From positions 2,046,001-2,110,000 of the forward strand of contig NC_012590.1 in assembly GCF_000022905.1 (NCBI RefSeq): a stretch of 64,000 nucleotides of DNA, in the 5' to 3' direction. The notes below the pieces were generated by a model. It had not been told where the DNA came from and did no database searches. It saw only the letters and a list, made by a program, of their open reading frames with translations. Both the position numbers and the translations under genes were made by a program. Below, in pieces: positions 48,436 to 59,084 of the stretch (its first letter is position 1; every line of letters begins with the position of its first letter). This DNA is from Corynebacterium aurimucosum ATCC 700975. Lineage in GTDB: Bacteria; Actinomycetota; Actinomycetes; Mycobacteriales; Mycobacteriaceae.

Positions 48436-49206
48436 ATGTTTAATCTTCAGGACCACGTTGCCATCGTCACCGGCGGCGCCGCCGGAATCGGCCGCGGCAT
48501 CGTCAGCGCTCTACGCGAAGCCGGCGCGACCGTCGTCATCGCTGACCTCAACCTCGAGGCCGCGCAGAAGACCGCCGAAGAACTCGGGGCGGACGCCCTG
48601 CTTGTCGACGTCACCTCGCGCGACTCCGTCCGCACCCTGTACCGGGACGTCGTCAAGCGCTATGGCCGCATCGACATCGTCTGTTCCAACGCCGGTGTCT
48701 TCCCCAACTGCCCGCTCGAGGACATGACCGACGAGCAATGGGACGCCATGTTCGCCATCAATACGCACGGCACGTTCACCGTGGTGCAGGAAGCACTGCC
48801 CTACATGAAGAAAGCGGGCTACGGGCGCATCGTCATCACGACGTCTATCACCGGCTCGCACACCGGTTACCCAGGCTGGGCGCACTACGGCGCTTCGAAG
48901 GCCGCACAACAAGGCTTCATGCGCTCCGCGGCACTGGAAGTTGCCCGTGATGGCATCACCATCAATGGTGTTCTGCCAGGCAACATCCTCACCGAGGGTT
49001 TGGAGGGCCAAGGCCAGGAGTACCTCGACCAAATGGCACGCTCCGTCCCCATGCACCGCTTAGGTTCCCCGCGCGATATCGGCAACGCCGCGGCCTTCCT
49101 CGCCTCCCGCGAGGCAGGCTACATCACGGGACAGACCATCATCATTGACGGCGGCCAGATCCTCCCCGAGTCCCCCGAGGCCATCCTGCCGCCCTACGAA
49201 GCCTAA
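48436..49206 (+). CDS. Short-chain dehydrogenase/reductase
   Basis: A 256-residue classical SDR. The cofactor motif is TGGAAGIGRG near residues 12-21, NAG at about 88-90, and the catalytic Ser-Tyr-Lys set is TTSITGSHTGYPGWAHYGASKA (Ser near 141, Tyr near 154, Lys near 158). The C-terminal GYITGQTIIIDGG is typical. The ATG has TAGGAG upstream. It is paired with the AAHS transporter gene; the substrate is not predictable. A FabG-like role is possible but the context favours a catabolic one. Confidence 0.9.
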   Translation: MFNLQDHVAIVTGGAAGIGRGIVSALREAGATVVIADLNLEAAQKTAEELGADALLVDVTSRDSVRTLYRDVVKRYGRIDIVCSNAGVFPNCPLEDMTDEQWDAMFAINTHGTFTVVQEALPYMKKAGYGRIVITTSITGSHTGYPGWAHYGASKAAQQGFMRSAALEVARDGITINGVLPGNILTEGLEGQGQEYLDQMARSVPMHRLGSPRDIGNAAAFLASREAGYITGQTIIIDGGQILPESPEAILPPYEA

Positions 49207-49215
49207 GCATGGCCG

Positions 49216-49246
49216 AAGCCCCGCTATCTACTAGACAGCGGGGCTT
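49216..49246. terminator. Bidirectional terminator between SDR and clpP2
   Basis: AAGCCCCGCT and AGCGGGGCTT form a 10-bp stem with an 11-base loop, between convergent genes. The plus-strand tail is TTAAGCTTG, so the U tract is short. Confidence 0.75.
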
Positions 49247-49259
49247 TAAGCTTGATTAC

Positions 49260-49883
49260 TTAGGCGTTGAGCTTGCGGTAATCAAAGACGGTATCGATGA
49301 GACCGTAGTCAACGGCTTCCTGCGCGGTAAGAATCTTGTCGCGGTCAGTATCGATGCGCACCTGCTCCGCAGTGCGGCCGGTGTGCTCAGCCAGGGTCTC
49401 CTCCATGAGGCGGCGCATGCGCTCGATCTCGTTGGCCTCGATCTCAAGGTCCGACACCTGGCCTTGCGTGCCCTGCGTACGCGGCTGGTGAATCAGCACG
49501 CGAGAGTTCGGCAGCGCAGCGCGTTTGCCCGGAGCACCGGCCGCCAGCAGAACGGCCGCTGCGGATGCCGCCTGGCCCAGGCACACGGTCTGCACGTCGG
49601 GGCGAACGTAGCGCATGGTGTCGTAGATGGCCATCAACGCGGTGAAGGAGCCACCCGGGGAGTTGATGTACATCGTGATGTCGCGGTCCGGGTCCTGGGA
49701 CTCCAAGACCAGCAGCTGCGCCATGATGTCGTTGGCGGAGGTGTCATCGACCTGGGTGCCCAGGAAGATGATGCGCTCTTCAAAGAGCTTGGAATACGGG
49801 TTGGTGGTCTTCGATCCCTGTGCGTTCTGCTCAATGAACTCCGGCAGAACGTAGCGGGAAGAAGGCATCTGAAGGTTAGACAT
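49260..49883 (-). CDS. clpP2: ClpP2 protease subunit
   Basis: Catalytic subunit of the actinobacterial ClpP1P2 protease. The 207-residue protein has the Ser in [14 protein letters not shown] (about residue 110), His in RVLIHQP (about 135), and Asp in [13 protein letters not shown] (about 185), a full serine triad. It is 21 bases after clpP1, as in all corynebacteria; both are needed for a working hetero-tetradecamer. Confidence 0.96.
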   Translation of the reverse strand: MSNLQMPSSRYVLPEFIEQNAQGSKTTNPYSKLFEERIIFLGTQVDDTSANDIMAQLLVLESQDPDRDITMYINSPGGSFTALMAIYDTMRYVRPDVQTVCLGQAASAAAVLLAAGAPGKRAALPNSRVLIHQPRTQGTQGQVSDLEIEANEIERMRRLMEETLAEHTGRTAEQVRIDTDRDKILTAQEAVDYGLIDTVFDYRKLNA

Positions 49884-49904
49884 AGTGATAAAGCTCCTTG
49901 TTCC

Positions 49905-50504
49905 CTAGTTGGTGATAGGACCGTTGACGGACTCGATGACGTGGTCGACGATGCCGTATTCCTTGGCCTGCTGGGCGGTGAACCAGCGGTCGCGGTCCGA
50001 ATCCTTGGTGATTTGCTCGAAGGTCTGGCCGGTGTGCTCAGCGATGAGCTCAGCCATCTCGCGCTTGGTCTGCGCGAACTGCTCGGCCTGGATGGCGATA
50101 TCTGCGGCGGTACCACCCACACCAGCGGAAGGCTGGTGCATCATGATGCGTGCGTGCGGCAGGGCGTAGCGCTTGCCCTTGGTGCCGCCGGAGAGCAGGA
50201 ACTGGCCCATCGAAGCGGCCAGGCCCATGCCATACGTAGCCACGTCGCACGGCGAGTACTTCATCGTGTCGTAGATGGCCATGCCCGCGGTGACCGAGCC
50301 ACCCGGCGAATTGATATAAAGCGAAATATCGCGCGTGGGGTCCTCTGCGGACAGCAGGAGGATCTGGGCGCACAGTTTGTTGGCAATCTCATCATCCACC
50401 TGGGTTCCCAGGAAGATAATGCGCTCGCGCAGCAGGCGCTCATACACGCTATCGCTCAGATTCATACCCGTAGACGACGAGTTCATTGAAATCTTCTCAG
50501 ACAT
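49905..50504 (-). CDS. clpP1: ClpP1 protease subunit
   Basis: Partner subunit of ClpP2. The 199-residue protein has the catalytic Ser in [14 protein letters not shown] (about residue 110), the His in [11 protein letters not shown] and Asp in [13 protein letters not shown]. The ATG at 50504 has GGAGAA 8 bases upstream; a longer frame upstream has no such site. A candidate ClgR box lies about 75 bases upstream. It is divergent from the DtxR-type regulator of the next locus, with 138 bases between starts. Confidence 0.95.
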   Translation of the reverse strand: MSEKISMNSSSTGMNLSDSVYERLLRERIIFLGTQVDDEIANKLCAQILLLSAEDPTRDISLYINSPGGSVTAGMAIYDTMKYSPCDVATYGMGLAASMGQFLLSGGTKGKRYALPHARIMMHQPSAGVGGTAADIAIQAEQFAQTKREMAELIAEHTGQTFEQITKDSDRDRWFTAQQAKEYGIVDHVIESVNGPITN

Positions 50505-50578
50505 TAATGGTTCTCCTTCAAGTGAAGAATGCTTTAACTGGCCCCACCTTACCGGCATTCCTCTCAAACTTGGCCTCT

Positions 50579-50592
50579 GTTCGCTATGAGCG
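50579..50592 (-). promoter_or_regulatory. Candidate ClgR binding site for clpP1P2
   Basis: GTTCGC-N5-GCG matches the reported actinomycete ClgR consensus. It is 75-88 bases upstream of clpP1. ClgR activation of clpP1P2 is established in C. glutamicum and Streptomyces; its action here is inferred. Confidence 0.55.
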
Positions 50593-50642
50593 TTGGGGCG
50601 CAGCACCAAAGGCGCATACGGAAGCTGGGTTAACATTTGCTC

Positions 50643-51323
50643 ATGTCTGTTTCCGAGCTATCCACCAGTACCCAGAACTATTTGAAAGCAATCTGGGGGC
50701 TAAAGGAATGGTCGTCCGAGCCCGTTACCGCCACACTTATAGCGAAACAGTTGGGACTCAAGCTCTCCTCGGTTTCCGATGCAGTGCGCAAAATGTCGAA
50801 GCAAGGGCTCGTGTCACACACGCCCTATGGCTCTGTGGAGTTAACCGAACTTGGCAGGCAGTACGCATTGGTCATGGTGCGCCGCCACCGATTGCTTGAG
50901 TCTTTTTTGGTTCAAGCATTGGACTACACGTGGGACGAAGTCCATAATGAAGCCGAAAATCTCGAACACGCGGTGTCCGACATGCTCATAGAACGTGTAG
51001 ATAAGTTCCTTAATTACCCCACTAGGGATCCGCACGGCGATCCTATCCCTACGGTTGATGGACAGATCACAATCCCCAGTGCGCACCGTCTCACCGACAG
51101 CGGTGCGCAACCGCAAGTGACCGTGGAACGCATTTCTGATTCCGACCCACAACTGCTGAAGTTCCTTGAAGAGCGCGGCATTGTCACAGGGGCTGTTCTT
51201 AGCACGCGCGAGGGAGCGCCCTTTTCAGATTCTCTCGAAATACAGGTGGCCGGCAGCACTCAGTGGGTAGTGCTTGGACGCCCAGCTACCGACGCAGTGT
51301 TTGTAGCACACCACAGCCGTTAG
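50643..51323 (+). CDS. DtxR-family metalloregulator, MntR-like, next to the nrd locus
   Basis: A 226-residue DtxR-type repressor with three parts: winged helix (about 10-65, [20 protein letters not shown]), dimer and metal domain (about 70-145), and an SH3-like C-terminal domain. Aligned to DtxR, the metal ligands His79, Glu83, His98, Glu105 and His106 are kept as His82, Glu86, His101, Glu108 and His109, but the DtxR Cys102 is Glu105 and Met10 is Asn12. Glu instead of Cys at that site is the change seen between Fe-sensing DtxR and Mn-sensing MntR, so a manganese or mixed sensor is likely. It lies 145 bases upstream of nrdI, in the same direction. A target could be the nrd operon. Confidence 0.88.
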   Translation: MSVSELSTSTQNYLKAIWGLKEWSSEPVTATLIAKQLGLKLSSVSDAVRKMSKQGLVSHTPYGSVELTELGRQYALVMVRRHRLLESFLVQALDYTWDEVHNEAENLEHAVSDMLIERVDKFLNYPTRDPHGDPIPTVDGQITIPSAHRLTDSGAQPQVTVERISDSDPQLLKFLEERGIVTGAVLSTREGAPFSDSLEIQVAGSTQWVVLGRPATDAVFVAHHSR

Positions 51324-51367
51324 ACCTTCCCCTTTGCATTAATCCTACTCTCACCTGCCCTTTTCAA

Positions 51368-51409
51368 AACTACGTTGGGCCGTAGTTGCAACTACGCCAT
51401 TGCGTAGTT
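51368..51409. promoter_or_regulatory. Two tandem palindromes before nrdI
   Basis: AACTACG-N6-CGTAGTT occurs twice in a row (51368-51387 and 51390-51409), separated by two bases, each arm perfect. They lie 59-101 bases upstream of nrdI. They do not look like NrdR boxes, LexA sites or DtxR iron boxes. This is a strong operator candidate. Confidence 0.75.
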
Positions 51410-51468
51410 AGTCTTTTCGAATATCACCTATCCCACTTATGGCTAAGGCCAGGATGAGCAGGATTGCT

Positions 51469-51906
51469 ATGTCAGACTCACCAGATTTGGTGTATTTTTC
51501 TAGCGTTTCAGAAAATACAAAAAGATTCGTCGAACGCTTAGATAGACCCGCGGTGCGCATTCCACTGCGCCCCAAGAAAACCGGGATGATCCAGGTTTCA
51601 CACCCGTACGTACTCATCGTTCCCACCTACGGCGGAGGCTCGCTCAAACGCGCAGTCCCCAAACAGGTCATCGACTTCCTCAATGACCCAATCAACCGCT
51701 CCTTTATCCGGGGCGTTATTACCTCAGGGAATACCAACTTCGGAAGTGCTTACTGCGTCGCCGGACGCATCATTTCCGCCAAGTGCCACGTACCGGAGCT
51801 GTATCACTTCGAGCTTCTCGGCACACAGAAGGACATCGCCGCCGTAAAGCAGGGCCTTCAGAAGTTTTGGGAGCAGCAAAAGCAGCTAACGATGACACCC
51901 CATTAA
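51469..51906 (+). CDS. nrdI: NrdI flavodoxin
   Basis: NrdI is a small FMN protein that feeds an oxidant, often superoxide, to the NrdF cofactor site. The 145-residue protein begins [20 protein letters not shown], the normal family start, where FSSVSENT is the phosphate loop; PTYGGG and GNTNFGSAY complete the FMN site. The ATG at 51469 has AGGA 5 bases upstream and is preferred to in-frame ATGs at 51439 and 51454. nrdE follows 50 bases later. In class Ie systems NrdI is needed to make the DOPA radical. Confidence 0.95.
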   Translation: MSDSPDLVYFSSVSENTKRFVERLDRPAVRIPLRPKKTGMIQVSHPYVLIVPTYGGGSLKRAVPKQVIDFLNDPINRSFIRGVITSGNTNFGSAYCVAGRIISAKCHVPELYHFELLGTQKDIAAVKQGLQKFWEQQKQLTMTPH

Positions 51907-51956
51907 TCCCCCGCAAGATGAAGAACCCATCCGCATCACACAGATTGGAAGACACA

Positions 51957-54152
51957 ATGTGGCCTCTCGATGCCACCCCCACACAACCTCATGGCACTAC
52001 GCTCCGCACCGCTTCAGCAGACAATGCCGGCGGTGTCGGCAAGCGCAAGAGCTACCACGCACTCAACGCGCAGCTGAACTTGTTCGACGCTTCTGGAAAA
52101 ATCCAGTTTGACAAGGACATTCAGGCAGCACAAGACTATGTCACGCACCATGTCGCTCCCCGCATGCATCAGTTCGATTCCACCAAGCAACGCTTGGAAT
52201 GGTTGGTTGATAACGAGTACTACGAGCGGGATTTCCTTGAGCTTTATGATGACGCCTTTCTGTGCGCCATGTATGACAGAGCTCATCGAGCTAAGCACCA
52301 ATTCCGCACCTTCCTCGGCGCATTTAAGTTCTTTACTTCATATGCACTGAAAACCTTTGATGGCTCCCGATTCCTAGAAGGCTACGAAGAACGCGTCGCC
52401 ACCACAGCTTTATACCTTGCACAGGGCGACGAAGAGCTCGCAGAAAAGCTGGTGGATGACATCATGACCGGACGATTCCAGCCCGCCACCCCTACTTTTC
52501 TCAACGCAGGCAAAGCCCAACGCGGCGAAATGGTCTCCTGCTTCCTCCTGCGAATCGAAGACAATTTGGAGAGCATTGGCCGCAGCGTGAACTCTGCACT
52601 GCAACTATCAAAGCGCGGTGGTGGAGTGGCCTTGTTGCTGAGCAATCTGCGCGAATCCGGAGCCCCGATCAAAAAGATAGAGAACCAGGCTTCCGGCGTA
52701 GTCCCAGTCATGAAGATTCTCGAAGATAGCTTCAGCTATGCCAACCAATTGGGCGCCCGGCAGGGCGCTGGAGCCGTCTACCTGCATGCGCACCATCCAG
52801 ATATTCTTCGCTTCCTGGATACCAAGCGGGAAAATGCCGATGAGAAAGTCCGCATCAAGACTCTTTCGCTGGGGGTTGTTATTCCAGATATAACCTTCCG
52901 TCTGGCCAAGGAGAACAAAGATATGCATCTTTTTAGCCCGTATGACATCACTCGCGAGTACGGCGTAGCCATGTCTGACATGTCCATCACCGAGTACTAC
53001 GACGAGTTGGTTGCCAATCCGCGAATTTCTCACACGACCATTAAGGCCCGCGAGTTTTTCACCACCCTGGCTGAGCTTCAGTTTGAATCCGGATACCCCT
53101 ACATCCTCTTTGAGGATACGGTCAACCGCGCTAATCCCCTCAAAGGACATATCAATATGTCCAACCTGTGTAGTGAAATCCTCCAGGTCAACACGCCATC
53201 GACCTACGGAGCTTCGGGTGACTACACCACCGTTGGCCAGGATATTTCCTGCAATCTAGGTTCGCTCAACATTGCGAAGGCTTTTGAATCACCGGACTTT
53301 GGGGAGACCGTCGAAACCGCAGTTCGTGCCCTCACGAAGGTTTCAGACCTGACGAACATCGAAGCTGTTCCTTCCATCGCTCACGGAAATGCTTCCATGC
53401 ATGCCATTGGTCTGGGCCAAATGAATCTCCACGGCTTCCTTGCTTCACAGCGTATTCCTTATGGCTGCGCCGAGGCACTGGACTTTACAAATATTTATTT
53501 CCTCACGGTAACCTACCATGCGCTCCGCGCATCCCATGCACTCGCGGTTGAAAAAGGTCAACGATTCACAGGCTTCGAAGAATCCACCTATGCCACTGGC
53601 GCCTACTTTGACAAATACATCGACCAAGACTGGGCGCCAGCCACTGAACACGTAAAACAGCTCTTCCACGAAGCAGGCGTACAGATCCCCCAACGCGAGG
53701 ATTGGCTACGGCTCAAGAATCAAGTGATGCAAGACGGCATCTACAACGCCTACTTGCAGGCAGTTCCACCCACTGGATCAATTTCCTACATCAATGACTC
53801 CACCGCGTCCATCCACCCGATTGCCTCCAAGATTGAAATACGCAAGGAAGGCCGCTTGGGGCGCGTGTACTACCCCGCACCGGAAATGACCAACGACAAC
53901 CTGGAGTATTTCGATGACTCCTACGCCGTGGGATACGAAAAAATCATCGACACCTACGCCATGGCCACCCAACACGTGGACCAAGGGCTTTCCCTGACCT
54001 TGTTCTTCACCGCTGATACCACCACGCGGGACATCAACAAGGCACAGATCTATGCCTGGAAAGCCGGAATCAAGACCCTCTACTACATCCGTTTACGCCA
54101 ATCCGCGCTCCAAGGAACCGAGGTCGAAGGCTGCGTCTCCTGTGCTTTGTAG
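51957..54152 (+). CDS. nrdE: Ribonucleotide reductase alpha subunit (class Ib/Ie type)
   Basis: The large subunit that reduces ribonucleoside diphosphates. The 731-residue protein has the finger-loop active residues Asn403, Cys405 and Glu407 (SNLCSEI), the redox Cys pair Cys195 (MVSCFL) and Cys432 (ISCNLGS), and the C-terminal relay CVSC (726-729). There is no N-terminal ATP cone, as expected for NrdE. The ATG at 51957 (MWPLDATP) has GGAAG upstream; an earlier in-frame ATG lacks one. nrdF follows 51 bases downstream. A glutaredoxin-like nrdH is not found next to it. Confidence 0.95.
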   Translation: MWPLDATPTQPHGTTLRTASADNAGGVGKRKSYHALNAQLNLFDASGKIQFDKDIQAAQDYVTHHVAPRMHQFDSTKQRLEWLVDNEYYERDFLELYDDAFLCAMYDRAHRAKHQFRTFLGAFKFFTSYALKTFDGSRFLEGYEERVATTALYLAQGDEELAEKLVDDIMTGRFQPATPTFLNAGKAQRGEMVSCFLLRIEDNLESIGRSVNSALQLSKRGGGVALLLSNLRESGAPIKKIENQASGVVPVMKILEDSFSYANQLGARQGAGAVYLHAHHPDILRFLDTKRENADEKVRIKTLSLGVVIPDITFRLAKENKDMHLFSPYDITREYGVAMSDMSITEYYDELVANPRISHTTIKAREFFTTLAELQFESGYPYILFEDTVNRANPLKGHINMSNLCSEILQVNTPSTYGASGDYTTVGQDISCNLGSLNIAKAFESPDFGETVETAVRALTKVSDLTNIEAVPSIAHGNASMHAIGLGQMNLHGFLASQRIPYGCAEALDFTNIYFLTVTYHALRASHALAVEKGQRFTGFEESTYATGAYFDKYIDQDWAPATEHVKQLFHEAGVQIPQREDWLRLKNQVMQDGIYNAYLQAVPPTGSISYINDSTASIHPIASKIEIRKEGRLGRVYYPAPEMTNDNLEYFDDSYAVGYEKIIDTYAMATQHVDQGLSLTLFFTADTTTRDINKAQIYAWKAGIKTLYYIRLRQSALQGTEVEGCVSCAL

Positions 54153-55485
<1,333 letters not shown>

Positions 55486-55524
55486 CCACGACTCCCTACA
55501 CCCAACTAAGAAAGAAGGTTTACC

Positions 55525-56106
55525 ATGGCCACCCCACGTATCAGCGTTATCGTCGGCAGCCTGCGACGAGGGTCATTTACACGCAAGATTGCACACGAGG
55601 TGCTCACGATGATCCCTGAAAACTACGAGGCAAGCATCGTGGAAATCCGTGACTTGCCGCTCTATGACTTCGACTACGATGACCCCGCCGTCACGGACAA
55701 GCCCACTCCGGCTGAGTACACCACCTTTCGCGAGTCCATCAAGAACTCGAGCGGGATCCTCTTCATTACGCCAGAGAACAACCGCACTATCCCCGCCTGC
55801 CTCAAAAACGCAGTGGACATCGGCTCTAAACCCAACTCAGATGTGGCGTGGAAGAACCTTCCCGCAGGTATCATTAGCCACTCTGTAGGCCGCATGGGCG
55901 GCTACAGTTCACAGAAGAACCTTCGCCTCGCCCTGTCCTACTTCGATATGCCGCTTCCTGGTCAGCCCGAAGTATTTCTGGGTCAATCCCCCACCCTTTT
56001 CGAAGAGTCCGGACATCTCAATGAACGCACCGCAGACTTTGTCAAGGATTACGTTATGCGATTCCTGCAGCTAACCGACAAGGCCTTTAGAGCCACGAAC
56101 GGCTAG
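55525..56106 (+). CDS. NADPH-dependent FMN reductase family protein
   Basis: A 193-residue flavodoxin-fold oxidoreductase. The phosphate loop is GSLRRGSFTRKIA near residue 11-23, and TPENNRTIPACLKNAVD near 81-97 is the family signature, with Asn in place of the usual Tyr after the Glu; SVGRMGGYSSQKNLR is the second cofactor loop. It uses NAD(P)H to reduce flavin or quinone-like acceptors. It is the last gene of the run that starts with nrdI, about 40 bases after the small gene, with an AAGAAAGAAGG-rich site before its ATG. I infer that it may reduce NrdI-bound FMN, which has no other obvious donor here. Confidence 0.88.
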   Translation: MATPRISVIVGSLRRGSFTRKIAHEVLTMIPENYEASIVEIRDLPLYDFDYDDPAVTDKPTPAEYTTFRESIKNSSGILFITPENNRTIPACLKNAVDIGSKPNSDVAWKNLPAGIISHSVGRMGGYSSQKNLRLALSYFDMPLPGQPEVFLGQSPTLFEESGHLNERTADFVKDYVMRFLQLTDKAFRATNG

Positions 56107-56130
56107 CGGTATCCCCAGCCAACACCCATC

Positions 56131-56169
56131 ACGCCCTCTACGAAGTACTCAAAGACTCCTAGAGGGCGT
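56131..56169 (+). terminator. Terminator after the flavin reductase
   Basis: ACGCCCTCTA and TAGAGGGCGT form a 10-bp stem with 19 bases between, 25 bases after the stop. A second, stronger stem follows at 56182-56228. Confidence 0.65.
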
Positions 56170-56181
56170 TCACAATGACAC

Positions 56182-56228
56182 AAACCCCGGATTCAGGCTC
56201 ATCCTTAAGTTACCTGAATCCGGGGTTT
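56182..56228. terminator. Strong 16-bp stem between nrd operon and tig
   Basis: A perfect 16-bp stem (AAACCCCGGATTCAGG and its complement) with a 15-base loop, ending in TTTCA on the plus strand and TGTGTCATTG on the minus strand. It separates the convergent nrd operon and tig. Confidence 0.85.
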
Positions 56229-56279
56229 CACGCGCGCTCGCCACCACACATGTGGCAGCGGCACATTACAAGCGGGAGA

Positions 56280-57635
56280 TTACTTCTCCTCGGAAGCCTC
56301 AGCCTCGTCCTCGTCGATCTCACCGAAGTACTGGTCAACGTCAACCTTGTTGCCAGCCTCGTCGGTGACCTCGGCGCGGCAGATAGCCGTTGCCAGGGCC
56401 TTGCCGCGGCGAACATCGGAGAACAGGTTACCCAGCTGGTTGCTGGACTGCAGCTGCTGGATGAACTGGTTCGGGTCCATGCCGTAGGACTGGGCGGTGA
56501 ACAGGATGTGGTCGGTCAGCTCCTGCTGGGACACCTCCGGCTCCTCGATCTCAGCCAAGGCGTCGAGGAAGAGCTGGGTGCGGACGGATTCCTCAGCGGA
56601 CTTGCGAGCATCAGCGTCGAACTCCTCGCGGGTCGTGCCCTGTGCCTCAAGCAGCTGGGCCAGAGCCTTCTCGTCGTGAGCCAGCTGGCCCATGACCTGG
56701 TGCAGCTGAGCGTGAACCTGCTCATCGACGATGGAGGACGGAAGCTCGAAGGAAACCTCCTCCAAAGCGGCCTTCAGGACCTCATCGCGGATGGCGGCAG
56801 CCTGCTCGGACTTCTTGGACTCCTCGACGCGGGTCTTGGTGTCCTCGCGCAGCTCGTCAATGGTGTCGAACTCGGAAGCCATCTGTGCGAACTCGTCATC
56901 GAGATCCGGCAGCTTGCGCTCCTTGGACTGCTGGACGTGAACCTTCACGGTGGCCTCGTCGCCCTCGTGCTCACCGGACTGGATGGTGGTGGTGAACTCG
57001 TTGTCCTCGTCGGTCTTCATGCCGCGCAGAGCGGTGTCGAGGCCCTTGATCAGGTTGTCGTCACCAATGCGGTAAGTCATTCCCTCGTGGGAAGCCTCAT
57101 CCAGCTTGGTGCCGTCCACCTCGGTGGTGATGTCGATGATGGCGTAGTCACCGGTCTTCATCTTGCGCTTGGTGTCCTTGAGCTCACCGAAGCGGGAAGC
57201 CAGGTCCTCGAGCGCCTTGTCGACGTCCTCCTCGGAGGTCTCCAGTGCCGGCACCTTAACGGAGATCTTAGAGAAGTCCGGTACCTCGAACTCTGGGCGG
57301 ATATCTACCTCAGCGGTGAACTCGACAAAGTCGTTGTCCTCCAGCTTGGCAATGTCAATCTCCGGCTGACCAATAACCTTGAGATCGTTTTCGGTAACGG
57401 CCTGCTCGTAGCGGGACGGCAGCATGTCGTTGACTACCTGCTCGAGGATGGGGCCACGACCAAAGCGGGCGTCGATAAGCTGGCGCGGAGCCTTGCCCTT
57501 ACGGAAGCCCGGGATGGAAACCTGCTGCGCGATCGCCGCGTAGGCCTGATCGATTTCCTTGTCCAGCTCAGCAAACGGAACGTTGACGGTGAGCTTGACG
57601 CGGGTATCGCTCAGCTTGTCTACGGTGGTCTTCAC
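56280..57635 (-). CDS. tig: Trigger factor
   Basis: Trigger factor is the ribosome-bound chaperone with peptidyl-prolyl isomerase activity. The 451-residue protein has the ribosome-binding loop [15 protein letters not shown] near residue 43-57, the FKBP-like domain (about 150-240, with the segment [16 protein letters not shown]) and the helical C-terminal arms, plus a Glu-rich tail. The GTG start at 57635 has AGGAGAG upstream. A longer open frame upstream only reads through the tRNA-Pro gene. Confidence 0.96.
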   Translation of the reverse strand: MKTTVDKLSDTRVKLTVNVPFAELDKEIDQAYAAIAQQVSIPGFRKGKAPRQLIDARFGRGPILEQVVNDMLPSRYEQAVTENDLKVIGQPEIDIAKLEDNDFVEFTAEVDIRPEFEVPDFSKISVKVPALETSEEDVDKALEDLASRFGELKDTKRKMKTGDYAIIDITTEVDGTKLDEASHEGMTYRIGDDNLIKGLDTALRGMKTDEDNEFTTTIQSGEHEGDEATVKVHVQQSKERKLPDLDDEFAQMASEFDTIDELREDTKTRVEESKKSEQAAAIRDEVLKAALEEVSFELPSSIVDEQVHAQLHQVMGQLAHDEKALAQLLEAQGTTREEFDADARKSAEESVRTQLFLDALAEIEEPEVSQQELTDHILFTAQSYGMDPNQFIQQLQSSNQLGNLFSDVRRGKALATAICRAEVTDEAGNKVDVDQYFGEIDEDEAEASEEK

Positions 57636-57675
57636 GAGAAACTCTCCTGATTGTGATCGTTCAAAGATGAAATTA

Positions 57676-57703
57676 GGGGGCCTGGATGAGTGTCCAGGCC
57701 CCC
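57676..57703 (-). terminator. Terminator after tRNA-Pro
   Basis: GGGGGCCTGGA and TCCAGGCCCCC form an 11-bp stem around TGAGTG, between the tRNA-Pro gene and tig on the minus strand, followed by TAATTTCATC. It can end the tRNA transcript and leave tig to its own start. Confidence 0.75.
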
Positions 57704-57708
57704 ATACG

Positions 57709-57782
57709 TCGGGGCGACAGGATTTGAACCTGCGACCCCCTGCTCCCAAAGCAGGTGCGCTACCAAGCTGCGCCACGCCCCG
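57709..57782 (-). tRNA. tRNA-Pro (anticodon TGG)
   Basis: The cloverleaf is complete on the minus strand: acceptor CGGGGCG / CGCCCCG, anticodon stem CTGCT / AGCAG with loop TTTGGGA (anticodon TGG), T arm GCAGGTTCGAATCCTGT. CCA is not encoded. It lies upstream of tig. Confidence 0.97.
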
Positions 57783-57919
57783 TATGGAAAGCCTCTGCGC
57801 CCGGAAGTCCCGCGCGCAGCTGCGCTTCATACTGGGGCTAGTGTACCGATAGCCGCTTGACTATCCCAACACCGGCCCCAATTAAACTTTGTTTCCCCAC
57901 GTCAGAGGCAACTTTCGCT

Positions 57920-58738
57920 TTAGAAGTCGAAGTCGAAATCAAACATTCCGCCATCGCCCCCGTCGCCACCAAAGAGGCCGTCGAAGAAACCGCCTTCCTC
58001 GCCTCCCCCGGCGTCACCGGCACCCACGTCTCCGGCTCCGTCCATGGCACCGCCGTCCATGCCGTCGGCACCGCCCATGTCCCCGCCCCAGTCGCCGCTT
58101 TCGGCGGCTGCGGCGGAGTAACCAACGCCGGACATGCCCGCGAACATCGCGTTGAACATCATGGAGTAGCCCACCATCCACACACCGGTGGTCAATGCAT
58201 CAGCCCACCACGGACGCGAGTACCAGCCGGCCGGGACCGGGCGTCCTGCCACAACACCGCCCGGGTAGTAGTTGGGGGTTTCTGCAGATGCGCTTGGCGA
58301 CGCCGTCAGCGTCTCCCCGTTTGCCTCCACCGTACGGGTCTCCGTCACCTTGCCGGCCTGGCGCTGGCCCTCCAGCGGTGGCAGCTCCGGGCCCGGATCC
58401 ATGCCCATAATCTCGCGCGCGGCCGCAACGTAGTAGAGCCCCTCCAGTGCAGATTCGCGCGCCAGGTGCGCCTGCTTCGCTGTCGTGGCCTGAGAAATTG
58501 CCGAATTGGCGGCGGTGAAACGCTCGGAAGCATCCGCCATGGCCTGCTGGGAGGCGGTATCCGTGCCGCTGAGGTTCATCACCTGACCGCCGAGACGCTC
58601 AGTCCAGCGGCGCGCATCCGCCATCGCGTCATCAAAACGTTGGGATTCTCGCAGCTCCTGCTGCTTCTTCCCGTTACGCGAGGACAGAAACCATGCGCCG
58701 CCACCGACGACAAGGATAAGGAGCAATAAAGAGCTCAC
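57920..58738 (-). CDS. DUF1542-like protein with glycine/aspartate-rich tail
   Basis: A 272-residue protein. It begins with a hydrophobic anchor (MSSLLLLILVVGGGAWFL) and a helical region with many Ala, Gln and Glu residues. A Pro/Thr stretch follows near 140-160. The last 70 residues are very rich in Gly and Asp with GGDMGG repeats, ending in an alternating Phe-Asp run. It resembles Corynebacterium proteins annotated DUF1542. The tail looks disordered and acidic. Function unknown. It lies between the tRNA-Pro and tRNA-Gly genes. Confidence 0.8.
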   Translation of the reverse strand: MSSLLLLILVVGGGAWFLSSRNGKKQQELRESQRFDDAMADARRWTERLGGQVMNLSGTDTASQQAMADASERFTAANSAISQATTAKQAHLARESALEGLYYVAAAREIMGMDPGPELPPLEGQRQAGKVTETRTVEANGETLTASPSASAETPNYYPGGVVAGRPVPAGWYSRPWWADALTTGVWMVGYSMMFNAMFAGMSGVGYSAAAAESGDWGGDMGGADGMDGGAMDGAGDVGAGDAGGGEEGGFFDGLFGGDGGDGGMFDFDFDF

Positions 58739-58925
58739 GAAAGCACCACTTTCATCTCAGAGTCGAATTGTGCGTTGTTGCAATTGTCTACCTACCCAAA
58801 CTAACGCCCTTGGCCCTGTTCTAGTTCCCATTTTTCTTTCAGCGACCACGTGCGCTAAAGTAATCGGCACGCTGATTCAACGGCTTTCAAAGTCAAGGCC
58901 TTGAAAGTTGAAGATTGCCGGTTGT

Positions 58926-58997
58926 GGGAATGTCGTATAGTGGCTAATACCTCAGCCTTCCAAGCTGAAGACGCGGGTTCGATTCCCGTCATTCCCT
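58926..58997 (+). tRNA. tRNA-Gly (anticodon TCC)
   Basis: Acceptor GGGAATG / CATTCCC, anticodon stem CAGCC / AGCTG with loop CTTCCAA (anticodon TCC), T arm GCGGGTTCGATTCCCGT. CCA follows at 58998-59000. The prophage region begins directly after it. Confidence 0.96.
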
Positions 58998-59000
58998 CCA
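58977..59000 (+). other. Candidate prophage attachment site at the tRNA-Gly 3' end
   Basis: Phage tail genes fill everything to the right, and bacterial genes stop at the tRNA, so the 3' part of the tRNA is the likely attachment core. The matching second copy would be outside the window. Inferred. Confidence 0.5.
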
Positions 59001-59084
59001 ATGTTGTACTGCAACAATGCACTATTGTAGCTGGCTACAGGGAGAAAGTAGAACCAGAAGTAGAACCACTATCGCGGATTACGG

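Noticed and set aside
51324-51468. NrdR boxes before the nrd operon
   Set aside because: The AT-rich tandem ACACTATAT-like sites are not there; the palindromes have a different sequence.
57636-57830. N-terminal extension of trigger factor
   Set aside because: It reads through the tRNA-Pro gene and a terminator; the GTG at 57635 has a good ribosome site.
58884-58907. Small palindrome before tRNA-Gly
   Set aside because: CTTTCAA/TTGAAAG around TCAAGGCCTTGA is short and could be chance or part of the promoter; no function can be supported.
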